62,500 bases of DNA from Glandiceps talaboti. Taxonomy: Eukaryota > Hemichordata > Enteropneusta > Spengelidae. Shown piece by piece: positions 54,430-62,500 of the stretch (positions are counted from its first letter, which is position 1; every line of letters starts with the position of its first letter). The translations under genes and the position numbers were made by a program. The notes below the pieces were generated by a model, which saw only the letters and a program-made list of their open reading frames with translations, did not search any database and was not told the DNA's origin. The stretch lies in contig NC_135567.1 in assembly GCF_964340395.1 (NCBI RefSeq), positions 16,845,306 through 16,907,805 of the forward strand, given 5' to 3'.

Positions 54430-56370
54430 CATTCTTCCTTCCTTCGTGGTTCATTTCTTGTGCTGTGTTGTATTGAATTCCATGTAACTGCACATGTGTA
54501 TGTCATTGACTGTTTACCATAGAATGTTTTCACAGTAGGTACGCATAAATTATTTTGTTCTTTTTGTCGTGTATTGTACTCATAGTTTAACACATTGCAG
54601 TATTCATCAACAGAGTGTGGTAAGTTATTGTGCAGCAAATCATAAACAAAGGTACTGACCAAAAACCTGTGCAGTTTATGTACATCAAGAATTTTTAGAG
54701 TGTTGAAAAGTGGTGAAGAATGGGTCATGGACTGGCTATGTGTGATTGCTCGCACAGACATTTTTGAGCTAGTAAAATACAATTCAAATAGGAGGAAAAA
54801 GTGCTTCCCCAGACTTCTATAACGAAAGTTTTATATAGCAAAATAAGTATAGTTTTGGGTACAAAGTCCCTAAGTTTATAAATGATTCCTATTTTTTTCC
54901 TAATAGTCTTATTGACAGCGTCAATGTGCATATTCCATAAAAGATGGTTATCAAAGACGATGCCAACAAGAGATGCAGAATCAACTTGCTCGATAACGTT
55001 ACCATTAATGTACATGGTTCCACTAATATTCATTTCTTTTCTACGGCCTCTAATAAACATGAATTTTGTATTTTTCTCATTGATACTTAGTTTATTTGCA
55101 GTACACCAATCTATCACTTTTTCAAACTCGGTGTTCACTAATGAAAGGTCAATATTGTTGAGGTATTGAGGGAATGTGTGAAAAAGGTTGGAATCATCTG
55201 CAAACAGTCTGAAGTCCAAGAATGGGGAAGAGAGTGGAAGATAATTAATGTAAAGTAAGAATAGTGTAGGACCCAAAACAGATCCCTGTGGAACTCCACA
55301 TGAAATAGGCAAGCATATCGAGTTGACATCGTCAGAGCTAACATACTGTTGGCGATTACAAAAGTAATTCTGGAACCACATCAGGGGTATACCTCTGATG
55401 CCATAATGCTCGAGTTTAGACAATAATATACGATGGTTGATAGTGTCAAAAGCTTTAGAGTAATTCTACCTTCGTCTAATTGCTTTAGGAGATAATTTAG
55501 TATGTTAACGACAGACAATTTTGTGCTATACTTTTGGCGGAAGCCATATTGATGATCATATAAAATTTTGTTGCGATTTAGAAATGATCTAAGGCGATTA
55601 TCAACTAATTTTTCTAATATTTTATTCAAAAGGGGAAGAATAGAAATTGGCCTATAATTGTATGTATGTATGTATGTATGTATGTATGTATGTATGTATG
55701 TATGTATGTATGTATGTATGTGTGTGTGCCTGTCTGTCTGTCTGTCGGTCTGTCTGTCTGTCTGTCTGTACACTGTATTACATCACGGATGTCTTACCTG
55801 AATATTTAAAAATGTCATCCACATTATATCGTATGTACTCGTATCTTGCAAGAAATCCCATACCGTTATCATCATCATGATCAGATGTAAAAATAACGAA
55901 CATTTCATTGAAATCTGATAATAGTGTCTCTGGTGGTGGATTTCTGTTGCAGTATCTTCGTCTGAAGCGATCATTGATGGTATTTCCACTGTACACTTCT
56001 ACATTATCTAAAAGACATTCTTGATTTGATCTGCCAACATCAAACTCATGAATGGAAAATCTGATGTATGCGTTATCATCAGCACGTAACAGCCATGAGC
56101 ATCGCATCATTTGTGGATATGGTATAGGGTAATCTCTGGTTGAAATGATACCAGATGTATAATTTGTACATAACAAATTACTCAAGCAGACTCTGGAAAT
56201 ATCCTGGCAGTTCAACACCTCTAGAAGTATGAATATATAATTTTAAAAAGATGTTGCCGATTACTATTTCGGATAAGAAATAGTGAATATATAAGCAAAT
56301 ACATTATATCTATATATAAATACATTGTTACCATTTCCTCTGCAAGATATAGCATTGTTATAATTCGGCC

Positions 56371-56413
<43 letters not shown>

Positions 56414-59400
56414 GCGACTGTTTGTTTGTCTATGAATACGACGTCAAAAAATCTCGCGTTAAAACTAATACAGATGTATCATGATACTAGCCAGAACTGA
56501 TTATGTTATGTAAATATATAATGAATTATTATGTTTAATTTGCATAATCAATAATTTCGGTATTTATTCTATAACTTAAGAATACAATATCTTTTTCAAT
56601 ATCCCATTCAGTTTTAGATTTAGATTTCTTGAAAAAGTAATACCTTGCAGGTGTTATGACAAAATTTAAAAGCTAACGTCAAGAATGAAGCTCCTATTGC
56701 TACTAGTTAATTATTGACGAGGAGAATAATGAAAGGAAAATACTGTTACATAGAATAATTGCAACTTCATCACCAAAAGAGCTCCCTACTCTAATGCATC
56801 AATGAGGTATAACCCATGTTAAACTCTGTGTAACGACTCCTTAGCATCTTTCTTAATATCGTGTTATATGTACCGCCCTTCATGCTCTTCACGCTCACAC
56901 ACACATGTACGTACGTACGTACGTACATACATACATACATACATACATACATACATACATACATACATACATACATACATACATACATACATACATACAT
57001 ACAGAAAGAAAGAAAGAAAGACAGACAGAAAGACAGAAAGACAGTCAGAAAGACAGTCAGGAAGACATACATACATACATACATACATACATACATACAT
57101 ACATACATACATACATACATACATACATACATACATGCATACATGCATGCATGCATACATACATACATACATACATACATACATACATACATACATACAT
57201 ACATGCATACATACATACATACATACATACATATGACAGACAGAGACTATTGGTTACCTTCTGTTAGTCGAATATGGTACTCCATTACTGCGGACTCAAA
57301 TGGAAATACGTTAGTCGCCCAGTGAGCTAGGTGTCCTATGGTACAATAACCAATCGGAGCATTATATACGACGAACTGACATACTTGACGTATCCAATCC
57401 AAGCAGTACTGTAGACAATCTTCTAGTTTAGACACATTTTCCATCAACTCTCTTTCATGGTGAGTGGAACGGTATGTACGATATGTCATATAGAAATGTG
57501 AATGATGGTTTTCTAATTTATAAAGAAATATAAACACGAATGGGTATGAAATCCAAAATGACAAATGGCTGGGAATAGGACTTATACATCTAAGACTGGT
57601 CAATATGATCAGTGTGTTTACCAAACTAAATATAAAACTATAACAATGGGTACATGGGAGTCAGGAAATGGATTACAGCTAGTCTGGGCCTGTCCTCTCA
57701 TACATTTATCTACAGAAAATCACAGGAAGGTACTCACATGACTCCAAACAAATAACGTATTATGTACAAACAATAAAAGGACAGGTAAAATTAAACAGTT
57801 CATCAGATATGCTGAGCCAGTAGGTTTTGCTGGCAGGTAATATATCATTCCATCTATTTTAATTTCATTACTAGTATATGTATGCTGAGCCAGTAGGTTT
57901 TGCTGGCAGGTAATATATCATTCCATCTATTTTAATTTCATTACTAGTATATGTGATTTCTACGTTGACTGAATCCTGTCCCACCATATCTCATGACATA
58001 ATAATATCTCTAATATTGGTAATCAGTTAAACATACAGAGCAAAGTGCGACATCATATTTACTTGGAGGAATGGTTGTGTGCCAATGTCTGTGTAGTGAC
58101 TTGTAAGCCTAGTCTTACCAACGATTTGTTTACAATTTAAAATCAGGGAGTAAACAGTTACACCAGGGTCAATAGAGAATCTTTTACCTCGTGATCCTTC
58201 CTTTACACCATAGACCCAGAACGCCATCGTTTCTCTATGAATTTTCGTTTGCACAATTTCAATAGAAATATAATTTGTTGACACAGGTGGATAGATAGTA
58301 GCTACAGCAGGTAACGCTTTGTATATCTAGATGGTAAGCAAACATGTAAGGTGATACACAAGTTAGACAAATATCAAGACATATATGGCGTTGATATAAA
58401 TCAATGTTCTTTGATGTTCTATGGCGTCCTTACTTTTATACTCCTTGGATAATAATCAAGAGTGTAGGGTGATACGCTGAACTGACAGGCGCAATGCATG
58501 ACTGGACTTGGGTGGGACCAATATAGACAGTAGACTGACTGAAAAGGCTTCTTCTTTTACAGTTCCACAGTGACTTGCTAGTGAACATTATACCGTGTAT
58601 GGACCAAGTTGAACAAAAAATATGTGATATATACCCTGATCGTTCTGCATCAAGACAACATACGTCTATGTCATGCATGTCTACGTTAGTGATTCTACTG
58701 TGTTCAAAATATGAGTCAAAACGTTCAAAATTGCCATTACTTCCCCCCACTCTTTTTTGATATTACTAGCGATAGTATAATTATGTTGTTCTCCAAAATT
58801 TGTCTTCATTCAGCCGGAAAATACTTATGACCTAAGGCGAGTGTAGTGACAACGGCCCCTTAGGTCATTCATAGTGTCCTTGGCTGAACAACGAAATAAT
58901 ATTGGGGAATAAGATCTGACATTCTTATCAGTTGGTCCTAAAGCCTGTGTGGAATGTAAAATGCTGACTGTACGTTTCTGTACTTTTCTATACAAATGAA
59001 ACCACCAGTAACAATTCACTGCACAAAAATTAACTCATTTTTATATTGATCGTGTAATTATTTCTATTTTAGTGAATTAATCATACATACCAGCTTACTG
59101 TCTCTGTTGCCGAAACCTTTATACCAAGATTTTCCATCAATACTGAATGCAAGCTTTATCTGTTCAATACCACTTCGCGAATGAAAGCGTATTCCAGTCA
59201 CAGTTTCTCGAACAGATAGTTTCACAATAATATATTCATACAAGCTCATAGAGTGCCACACCTTACTAAAACTGTATGCAATGGCAACGTATGACTCGTT
59301 CTTGAGACCATTAACAAAGTTCAAATAATTTCCAGGCAAAGGATTATCATAACTCTCCCACAAAATAATTCTTGCTTGGAAATACCGTGGATTCGCTCCT

Positions 59401-60933
59401 GACTTTATGACATGATATGTGCCTATGACAAAAGGCAGTGTTGATTAGCTTAATGTATGTATGTATGTATGTATGTATGTATGTATGTATGTATGTATGT
59501 ATATATGTATGTATGTATGTGTGTGTGTGTATGTATGTATGTATGTATGTATGTATGTATGTATGTATGTATGTAGGTAGGTAGGTATGTATGTATGTAT
59601 GGAGGTATGAATGTATGTATGTATGTATGTATGTACGTATGTATGTATGTATGTATGTATGTATGTATGTATGTATGTAGGTATGTAGGTATGAATGTAC
59701 ATACATACATACATACATACATACATACATACATACATACATACATACATACATACATACATACAATGAAACAACTTGATGTCGGTGGTTCTTTAATCAA
59801 ATTTTCATTACTGAAGAAGGACAATTGTGCACAATGGTTAAAATTATCTTACTTTTTGTGCATCCTGAAGGTGTGATTTAGCAGATCTCACATATTGTAA
59901 TTGTTATTTTAAAAACATCAATCTTGAGGAGACATTTGCTTGATATCATGTTGCTTACATACCTACGTTTTGGTGAATTAGTTCATTAAGTTGACTTTAG
60001 CTAGATGGCTGTCTACACCGTGGGACTGATAGGTAAGGCCATAGTTGTATCAACACATTTGTAAAAATTGAAAGCTTGCATTGCTCATATGGAATACTTA
60101 CAGAAAACTCCTGATGGAGCTTTTGTAGAGGCAGTTAAATCGATATCATTCATTGAAAAATGTGCTATCGTGTAGGATAGATGTAGACGTTCTACTTCTG
60201 ATCCAACAAAGGCAAATTTTCCATTTAACCAAAACCAGTGGTAGCCTTGTAAAGATAGACCAAATAGCTGCGTAGCTTTCGCTTCGTTGATTTCAGCAAT
60301 TCGAGCGTTGTCGTCTCTACAGGCATCACTTGCTTCCTCCAATGTATCAAAACGACCCATTATTATGAAAGCAATGACTGGGTTCAATATAAAATAGAGA
60401 GGTGAATCAAGCATTGAAAAATCCGCACATACAGAGACAGACAGATACATGCAGACAGACACTGACATTTACACAAAAATACTCAGACATGGGCAAGCAC
60501 ACAAAGGCAGACATATTCTGCAGACATACAGACAGCCAGATAGCCACAACTACACCACCCATACACATATAAACACAGTCATGTCCAAACACCACTTAAT
60601 AGCTACATGAAATATTGAAATTGCAGTTTTATTCATTCTTTTTACAGTAGCAATCCACCCCTCCTCCACACACACATACACACACATCCACACACACATC
60701 TACACACGTTCCTGTCTAAATAAAGATACAAAAGCTAAACAACACTGGAGGGCTATATGAACTATTATAACTACTGGGTTACACATTATAGTTATAGTAA
60801 CAATCCCTACCTATCTCACATTTGGTGCCTGTATATCCTATTGGACAAACACATACGTAGGTGTCAAATACTGGCATACAGGTTCCACCATTGATACAAT
60901 TATTAGGTATGCATATATCTTGTATAGGGTAAT
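39999..60933 (-). CDS. Gene B: second mosaic LDLa/LRR GPCR (visible exons 6-30 equivalents, 5' part outside window)
   Basis: Visible exons (high to low): 60933-60811, 60377-60102, 59422-59091, 58326-58188, 57512-57258, 56220-55798, 54290-54090, 53980-53899, 52494-52343, 52080-52036, 51153-51049, 50084-49974, 49515-49387, 48931-48812, 48381-48241, 47943-47821, 47388-47269, 46142-46040, 45525-45451, 44907-44836, 44168-44097, 43679-43608, 43330-42297, 41513-41260, 40472-39999. After the first two split-codon bases they total 5031 bases, a whole number of codons, in one frame. Module order equals gene A from EGF onward; trefoil, first discoidin and kringle exons are not found in 60934-62500. The same gene order and strand as gene A mark a head-to-tail tandem duplication. 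Confidence 0.85.
40825..40868 (+). ncRNA. Hammerhead ribozyme motif, type I
   Basis: Stem I AGTCGT (40825-40830) pairs with ACGGCT (40863-40868) with one U/G. Core CTGATGA 40831-40837, stem II CGC-AACA-GCG with flanking U/U, GAAAC 40850-40854. Stem III is A-C-A/U-G-U with a CUG loop; predicted cleavage after A40862. It is followed by a spacer and (TA)n (40895-40976). It lies in the last intron of gene B, antisense to it. Confidence 0.72.
40895..41021. repeat. (TA)n plus reversed Penelope-associated motif
   Basis: TA array (40895-40976) followed by the reverse complement of the 55-bp motif (gcgaagacagtgctctatac). Mirror image of 38765-38933. Confidence 0.85.
41024..41137. repeat. Palindrome enclosing a hammerhead core
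   Basis: Arms agttttggtagttctggaac/gttccagaactaccaaaact (with ctctttcttggttgtaa inside) flank CTGATGA (41068-41074), CGC-ACTAT-GCG, GAAAC and ACTCCGAGT. The ribozyme core is intact on the plus strand, but its stem I strand ggttgt is separated by about ten extra bases (aatcattaat), so folding is doubtful. Confidence 0.7.
41141..41200. repeat. (TA)n microsatellite
   Basis: TA array directly after the palindrome, in the last intron of gene B. Confidence 0.97.
41260..41513 (-). CDS. Gene B: cytoplasmic tail, degenerate kinase-like segment
   Basis: [14 protein letters not shown], then [20 protein letters not shown] and [12 protein letters not shown]. One codon shorter than gene A exon 29. The kinase-catalytic-loop-like run is fully conserved between copies. 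Confidence 0.7.
42297..43330 (-). CDS. Gene B: hinge and seven-transmembrane domain
   Basis: 1034 bp, the same as gene A exon 28. TM1-3 and TM5-7 are nearly identical to A, including L-I-R-C after TM3 and [13 protein letters not shown] in TM7. Residue changes cluster in TM4 ([20 protein letters not shown] in B). Donor GTAAGT, phase 1. Confidence 0.95.
43608..43679 (-). CDS. Gene B: leucine-rich repeat 4
   Basis: [21 protein letters not shown]. 72 bp, phase 2-2. Confidence 0.9.
43733..43942. repeat. (GTAT)n microsatellite
   Basis: About 210 bp of GTAT units with GC and GTGT interruptions. The same intron position in gene A has only a (GT)n (11345-11370). Confidence 0.96.
44097..44168 (-). 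CDS. Gene B: leucine-rich repeat 3
   Basis: [21 protein letters not shown]. 72 bp, phase 2-2; gene A has K-N-D here, so B has the more canonical LRR asparagine spacing. Confidence 0.9.
44836..44907 (-). CDS. Gene B: leucine-rich repeat 2
   Basis: [18 protein letters not shown]. 72 bp, phase 2-2, same as gene A exon 25 but for a few residues. Confidence 0.9.
45451..45525 (-). CDS. Gene B: leucine-rich repeat 1
   Basis: [22 protein letters not shown]. 75 bp, phase 2-2. Confidence 0.85.
46040..46142 (-). CDS. Gene B: LRR N-terminal cap
   Basis: [19 protein letters not shown]. 103 bp, phase 1 to 2, donor GTATGT. Confidence 0.88.
46241..46492. repeat. (GACA)n microsatellite
   Basis: GACA units with GGCA variants at 46340-46360, as in the gene A array at 13985-14310. 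Confidence 0.97.
46776..47180. mobile_element. Insertion of unknown type in gene B intron
   Basis: Alignment with the gene A intron breaks at aatcttctaaatactg (46776) and resumes near 47190. The roughly 400-bp block between is more GC-rich (cccggatggcgctaagcaat, gggcaggccacgaatccgtc) and has no coding pattern. I cannot name the family or see clear target-site duplications. Confidence 0.5.
47269..47388 (-). CDS. Gene B: LDLa 7
   Basis: Very close to gene A exon 22, with A-E-F-Q-C at the start. 120 bp, phase 1-1, donor GTTGGT. Confidence 0.92.
47741..47816. repeat. (TA)n microsatellite touching a splice donor
   Basis: Uninterrupted TA ending four bases from the exon end at 47821. Confidence 0.97.
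47821..47943 (-). CDS. Gene B: LDLa 6, donor abutting (TA)n
   Basis: Nearly identical to gene A exon 21. The donor GTACAT is immediately followed by a 76-bp (TA)n array, whereas gene A has GTAAGT at this place. Confidence 0.9.
48241..48381 (-). CDS. Gene B: LDLa 5 (atypical)
   Basis: [19 protein letters not shown], then [16 protein letters not shown]. Same long C4-C5 loop and missing acidic calcium motif as in gene A. Ends A|GTAAGT, so the following split codon is AAT or similar rather than GAT. Confidence 0.8.
48812..48931 (-). CDS. Gene B: LDLa 4
   Basis: Differs from gene A exon 19 in very few bases (one visible residue change, A-V to A-I). Phase 1-1. Confidence 0.9.
49100..49365. repeat. 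(TACA)n-(GT)n microsatellite
   Basis: TACA units 49100-49298, then mixed TA and GT to about 49362, ending some 20 bases from the LDLa 3 donor. Confidence 0.95.
49387..49515 (-). CDS. Gene B: LDLa 3
   Basis: [16 protein letters not shown], then [11 protein letters not shown]. 129 bp, phase 1-1. Confidence 0.93.
49974..50084 (-). CDS. Gene B: LDLa 2
   Basis: [21 protein letters not shown], then DGSDEKYC. Complete calcium motif; 111 bp like gene A exon 17. Confidence 0.93.
50090..51040. other. Intron between LDLa 1 and 2 of gene B
   Basis: AT-rich, no exon or repeat family recognised. Confidence 0.5.
51049..51153 (-). CDS. Gene B: LDLa 1 (shortened)
   Basis: [17 protein letters not shown], then [13 protein letters not shown]. 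Against gene A the C5-C6 acidic segment (T-E-E-D-N-E-L) is reduced to G-Q-M, so the calcium site is gone. All six cysteines remain. Confidence 0.83.
51440..51560. repeat. Pogo-derived repeat, reversed copy
   Basis: ggtagctccagattaggtat followed by tacaataaccacaaa is the reverse complement of the start of the 30066-30265 repeat. Lies in the gene B intron after the linker. Confidence 0.65.
52036..52080 (-). CDS. Gene B: 15-residue linker
   Basis: [15 protein letters not shown], phase 1-1, 45 bp like gene A exon 15. The conserved length and phase with little sequence conservation support it as a real exon. Confidence 0.7.
52343..52494 (-). CDS. Gene B: C-type lectin domain, end
   Basis: [17 protein letters not shown], then [20 protein letters not shown]. 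152 bp, phase 2 to 1, like gene A exon 14. Confidence 0.92.
52620..52713. repeat. (TACA)n microsatellite
   Basis: TACA array and adjoining (ATTT)n at the lower end of the LINE relic. Confidence 0.96.
52760..53576 (-). pseudogene. Second LINE relic (post-reverse-transcriptase region)
   Basis: Minus strand: [10 protein letters not shown], then [14 protein letters not shown], then in a shifted frame [10 protein letters not shown] and VVKYWFQLK. The C-x-x-x-L-G-V-K...L-G-E-L-G-R-F-P...K-Y-W-x-x-L pattern is known from the C-terminal half of several LINE families. Frameshifts and stops follow. Both ends meet tetranucleotide arrays. Confidence 0.6.
53577..53860. repeat. (TACA)n microsatellite
   Basis: TACA units with CA interruptions; forms the upper boundary of the LINE relic at 52760-53576. 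Confidence 0.96.
53899..53980 (-). CDS. Gene B: C-type lectin domain, middle
   Basis: [25 protein letters not shown]. 82 bp, phase 1 to 2, like gene A exon 13. Confidence 0.9.
54090..54290 (-). CDS. Gene B: C-type lectin domain, first part
   Basis: [18 protein letters not shown], then [20 protein letters not shown] and [15 protein letters not shown]. Same 201-bp length and phases as gene A exon 12; contains N-N-S sequon absent from A. Confidence 0.92.
54388..54427. repeat. (ATCT)n-(GTCT)n at the 3' end of the LINE
   Basis: Short tetranucleotide array directly at the end of LINE homology. On the element's strand it reads GACA, so it could be the element's own tail. Confidence 0.7.
54420..55660 (-). 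pseudogene. Non-LTR retrotransposon (LINE), reverse transcriptase fragment
   Basis: On the minus strand: [20 protein letters not shown] and YGFRQKYST, then in another frame [10 protein letters not shown], then [28 protein letters not shown] and K-L-S-I-N. After a further frameshift comes [14 protein letters not shown]...TR...W-N. Motif C (F-A-D-D) is intact. Sequence before YSKAFDT is deleted, removing the motif A aspartate, so it is inactive. It is 5'-truncated at a (GTAT)n and ends in (GACA)n. It lies in the intron between the CUB and lectin exons of gene B. Confidence 0.88.
55661..55772. repeat. (GTAT)n-(GTCT)n microsatellite
   Basis: GTAT units (55661-55721), a short GTGT stretch, then GTCT to about 55769. 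Abuts the truncated 5' end of the LINE. Confidence 0.95.
55798..56220 (-). CDS. Gene B: CUB domain
   Basis: Same 423-bp length as gene A exon 11. The first 60 residues are almost identical; the end ([16 protein letters not shown]) differs most. Phase 1-1. Confidence 0.92.
56369..56413. repeat. (GTCT)n microsatellite
   Basis: Short GTCT array in the PAN-CUB intron of gene B. Confidence 0.94.
56905..57232. repeat. (TACA)n array interrupted by (GAAA/GACA)n
   Basis: TACA units flank a 60-bp agaa/gaca-rich core (57001-57065). Intron of gene B just before the PAN exon donor. Confidence 0.95.
57258..57512 (-). CDS. Gene B: PAN/apple-like domain
   Basis: [12 protein letters not shown], then [20 protein letters not shown] and [11 protein letters not shown]. 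All four core cysteines of gene A exon 10 are kept. Phase 1-1. Confidence 0.72.
57808..57953. repeat. Perfect 2 x 73-bp tandem duplication
   Basis: The unit starting tatgctgagccagtaggttt is repeated exactly at 57808-57880 and 57881-57953. It lies in the intron that in gene A is filled by the 46-bp satellite, but the sequences are unrelated. Confidence 0.95.
58188..58326 (-). CDS. Gene B: discoidin-like domain, last part
   Basis: I-Y-K-A-L-P-A-V-A, then [17 protein letters not shown]: the closing strand of the domain. Phase 0 to 1, one codon longer than gene A exon 9. Confidence 0.78.
58430..59050. other. Intron between discoidin exons of gene B
   Basis: No gene recognised. Sequence around 58800-58990 is GC-richer than its surroundings and has no counterpart in the shorter gene A intron; it may be an old insertion. 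Confidence 0.35.
59091..59422 (-). CDS. Gene B: discoidin-like domain, first part
   Basis: [21 protein letters not shown], later [20 protein letters not shown] and [15 protein letters not shown] with the S-x-D-G-x-x-W signature. Phase 1 to 0, as in gene A exon 8. About one residue shorter. Confidence 0.78.
59455..59765. repeat. (GTAT)n that flips into (ATAC)n
   Basis: About 240 bp of GTAT units with GTAG and GTGT variants (59455-59697) change at tgaatgtacataca into about 65 bp of TACA/ACAT units. Since ATAC is the reverse complement of GTAT, the array is a natural hairpin centred near 59698. Confidence 0.95.
60102..60377 (-). CDS. Gene B: small C-type-lectin-like module
   Basis: [20 protein letters not shown] and [13 protein letters not shown], ending G-V-F-C across the splice. 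Three residues shorter than gene A exon 7 and clearly diverged in its second half, while the first 20 residues are nearly the same. Confidence 0.55.
60811..60933 (-). CDS. Gene B: EGF-like domain
   Basis: Same as gene A exon 6 except for the last residues (C-E-I-G in place of C-D-T-G). Phase 1 acceptor CTGTTACAG, donor GTAGGG. First gene B exon inside the window. Confidence 0.9.
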
Positions 60934-62500
60934 CTGTTACAGAGAGAAAAGGTATTAAGCAAGAACTGGTCATCGTGTTGTACCCTCTGCAATAAGTATC
61001 CTTTGGCAATGCGTTAAAAGGGTCTGTGGTTTATGATGCTATTCCACCTGGCGGGGGACTTGAGTACCTGTGTGGTTTAATAGTTGAATAAAGAACAACT
61101 CTTATGCCTGGTTATTGATTTCCAGTCTATAAGTGTATTAATGAATATATTGAGTGTCTGGTGGATTACCGCCACCCTCAAGCCCCGGTGGTTTGGAATT
61201 ACATCCATTTTCCCTTTAACACTAGTGTGTACATGATTGGTTTTTCTGGTGTGATAACCTCCCAGAAGATAAGACATAAAGAAAATCTTCGTGGTAACCA
61301 ATCTCTAGGCAATTATGAGATTAGGAGTGTTTTAAATCAGATAAGAGGAGAGGAATGGACAAAAAGTCTTTATTTAGTCAGTAAAGAGTACATCACAAAG
61401 AGAAAAGTAACCAGGGAAAGGCGAAAACAGTTTTATATCATCGAAAAAATCAATGAGTCAATTGATCAATATCACAAACAAAATGAAATTTATTTCACCA
61501 CAAAAATTAATCATTCAATCAATCAACCATTCTACCAAACAATCAATCAGTCAATTAATAAATCGATTGGCCGATCAATTGATCAATTAATCTATATCAT
61601 ACTCGCTGCCTCCTGTGGTATAATTTTGCAATTATGGTAATTATTTTGTCATGGCAAGTGATGTGTATTGTTTGACCCGGTACAGCAAATAATAAGCCAC
61701 CTTTCATCTGGTGGGTTTCAGTACAGAAACATTGTTCAAAACACTATGTTACACACAGAAACATATCTTAGCAAAATAAGCTGTTGGGCTAATTTATGTA
61801 TCCATGGAAACACATGTCATGTTTTAGACAATTTGTGTTACAATAGACATTAGTAACTCATGTATACTGGAAGCAAGTACAGTTTATTATAAAAAGACTT
61901 TTTGTGTCTTTGTCAATTTGTTTGTCTTTAATGTTAGTAAAAAAGATAGAGTGGTGATTGTGCAACTGATATGATGTTCATGAAATGATCACTTCTTTTA
62001 GACTCAGAGTAACAAACTTCCCCACTTAGGTAGTTAATATGTAAATAAACCTTGTTATTATTGAATGTATTACATCATTTGTTAGATGTATTTGAATTAA
62101 AAAAACAACATTTTTAGCCTATTGTGCGTTTCCATTTATAGTATCACATTTTAGACAATTTGTGTTACATTGGATAAATATATACCATCGTTTTATGTCG
62201 AAATTTGGAAAAAAAACAATCCACATATTATGTTTATTTATGTTATCATGGCCATTGGTGTTCATAAAATGACACCATTTTTTGAATTCAACGTAACAAA
62301 CTACCCCACATGGGATGGTTGATTGAAACAAACTTTGTTTATCATTAAAAGTATTATTTGGCTATAATATGTTTTATTCTTATTGTTATATTCTTGCAGA
62401 AGCATAGTTATTACATAATATTATTCTTTCTTCAGGACCAATTTTCTACAGCTCTGCCAGCTATCTGATTTATCTACTTTTAACAGCAATATATGTATCT
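60934..62500. other. Upstream intron or flank of gene B, no exon recognised
   Basis: No kringle, discoidin, trefoil or signal exon is seen on the minus strand. A plus-strand open frame (61161-61640) ends in a caat-repeat-derived stretch and resembles no family I know. Two related blocks near 61800-61990 and 62040-62340 (acaatttgtgttaca, catgaaatga) look like a diverged tandem duplication. Confidence 0.45.

Noticed and set aside
61161-61640. Plus-strand frame of 159 codons as a gene
   Set aside because: Its second half is caat-repeat translation, the first half matches no family I recognise, and there is no splice or paralogue support. Kept only as a note.

Overview
The window is animal nuclear DNA: AT-rich, dense in (TA)n and tetranucleotide microsatellites, with split genes whose GT-AG exons can be joined into one open frame. 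The gene family (LDL-receptor-A and leucine-rich-repeat GPCRs of the relaxin-receptor/snail GRL101 type), the Penelope-like elements with hammerhead ribozymes, and the LINE debris suggest a marine invertebrate, perhaps a lophotrochozoan. The species cannot be fixed from sequence alone.

The core is a tandem pair of very large mosaic receptors on the minus strand. Copy A (35548 down to 7253) appears complete. I assembled 30 exons totalling 6405 bases (2134 codons plus stop) with every splice phase matching. Its order is signal peptide, trefoil, discoidin-like domain (2 exons), kringle, EGF, small C-type-lectin-like module, second discoidin-like domain (2 exons), PAN/apple, CUB, C-type lectin (3 exons), linker, seven LDLa modules, LRR N-cap, four LRR exons, a hinge plus 7TM exon of relaxin-receptor type, and a two-exon cytoplasmic tail. 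That tail starts with a segment resembling a degenerate kinase catalytic loop and ends in 66-bp-encoded Ser/Thr/Asn/Asp-rich repeats. Copy B (60933 down to 39999) repeats the plan from EGF to tail. Its 5' exons would lie beyond 62500. Copy C is only a last exon on the plus strand (2153-3010), inside an inverted duplication of copy B's 3' flank (about 1.2-5.4 kb against 36.4-40.8 kb).

Layout: 1-2.1 kb, Penelope-like element palindrome, hammerhead motifs and (TA)n; 2.15-3.0 kb, copy C tail exon; 3.0-5.8 kb, inverted-duplication arm without genes; 5.8-6.45 kb, broken pogo/Tigger-like transposase; 7.25-35.5 kb, gene A, with a 3.3-kb 46-bp intronic satellite at 24-27.3 kb and PLE, LINE and microsatellite insertions; 35.5-40 kb, intergenic arm with another Penelope/hammerhead copy; 40-60.9 kb, gene B with LINE fragments in introns of its lectin/CUB region; 60.9-62.5 kb, nothing clearly coding.

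Nearly all ectodomain exons are phase 1-1 and the LRR exons are phase 2-2, so the receptor looks built by exon shuffling. The two full copies have almost interchangeable 7TM exons except around TM4, and differ in LDLa1, tail repeat number and stop position. Exon borders come from reading splice sites and comparing the copies by eye; no transcript evidence was available.
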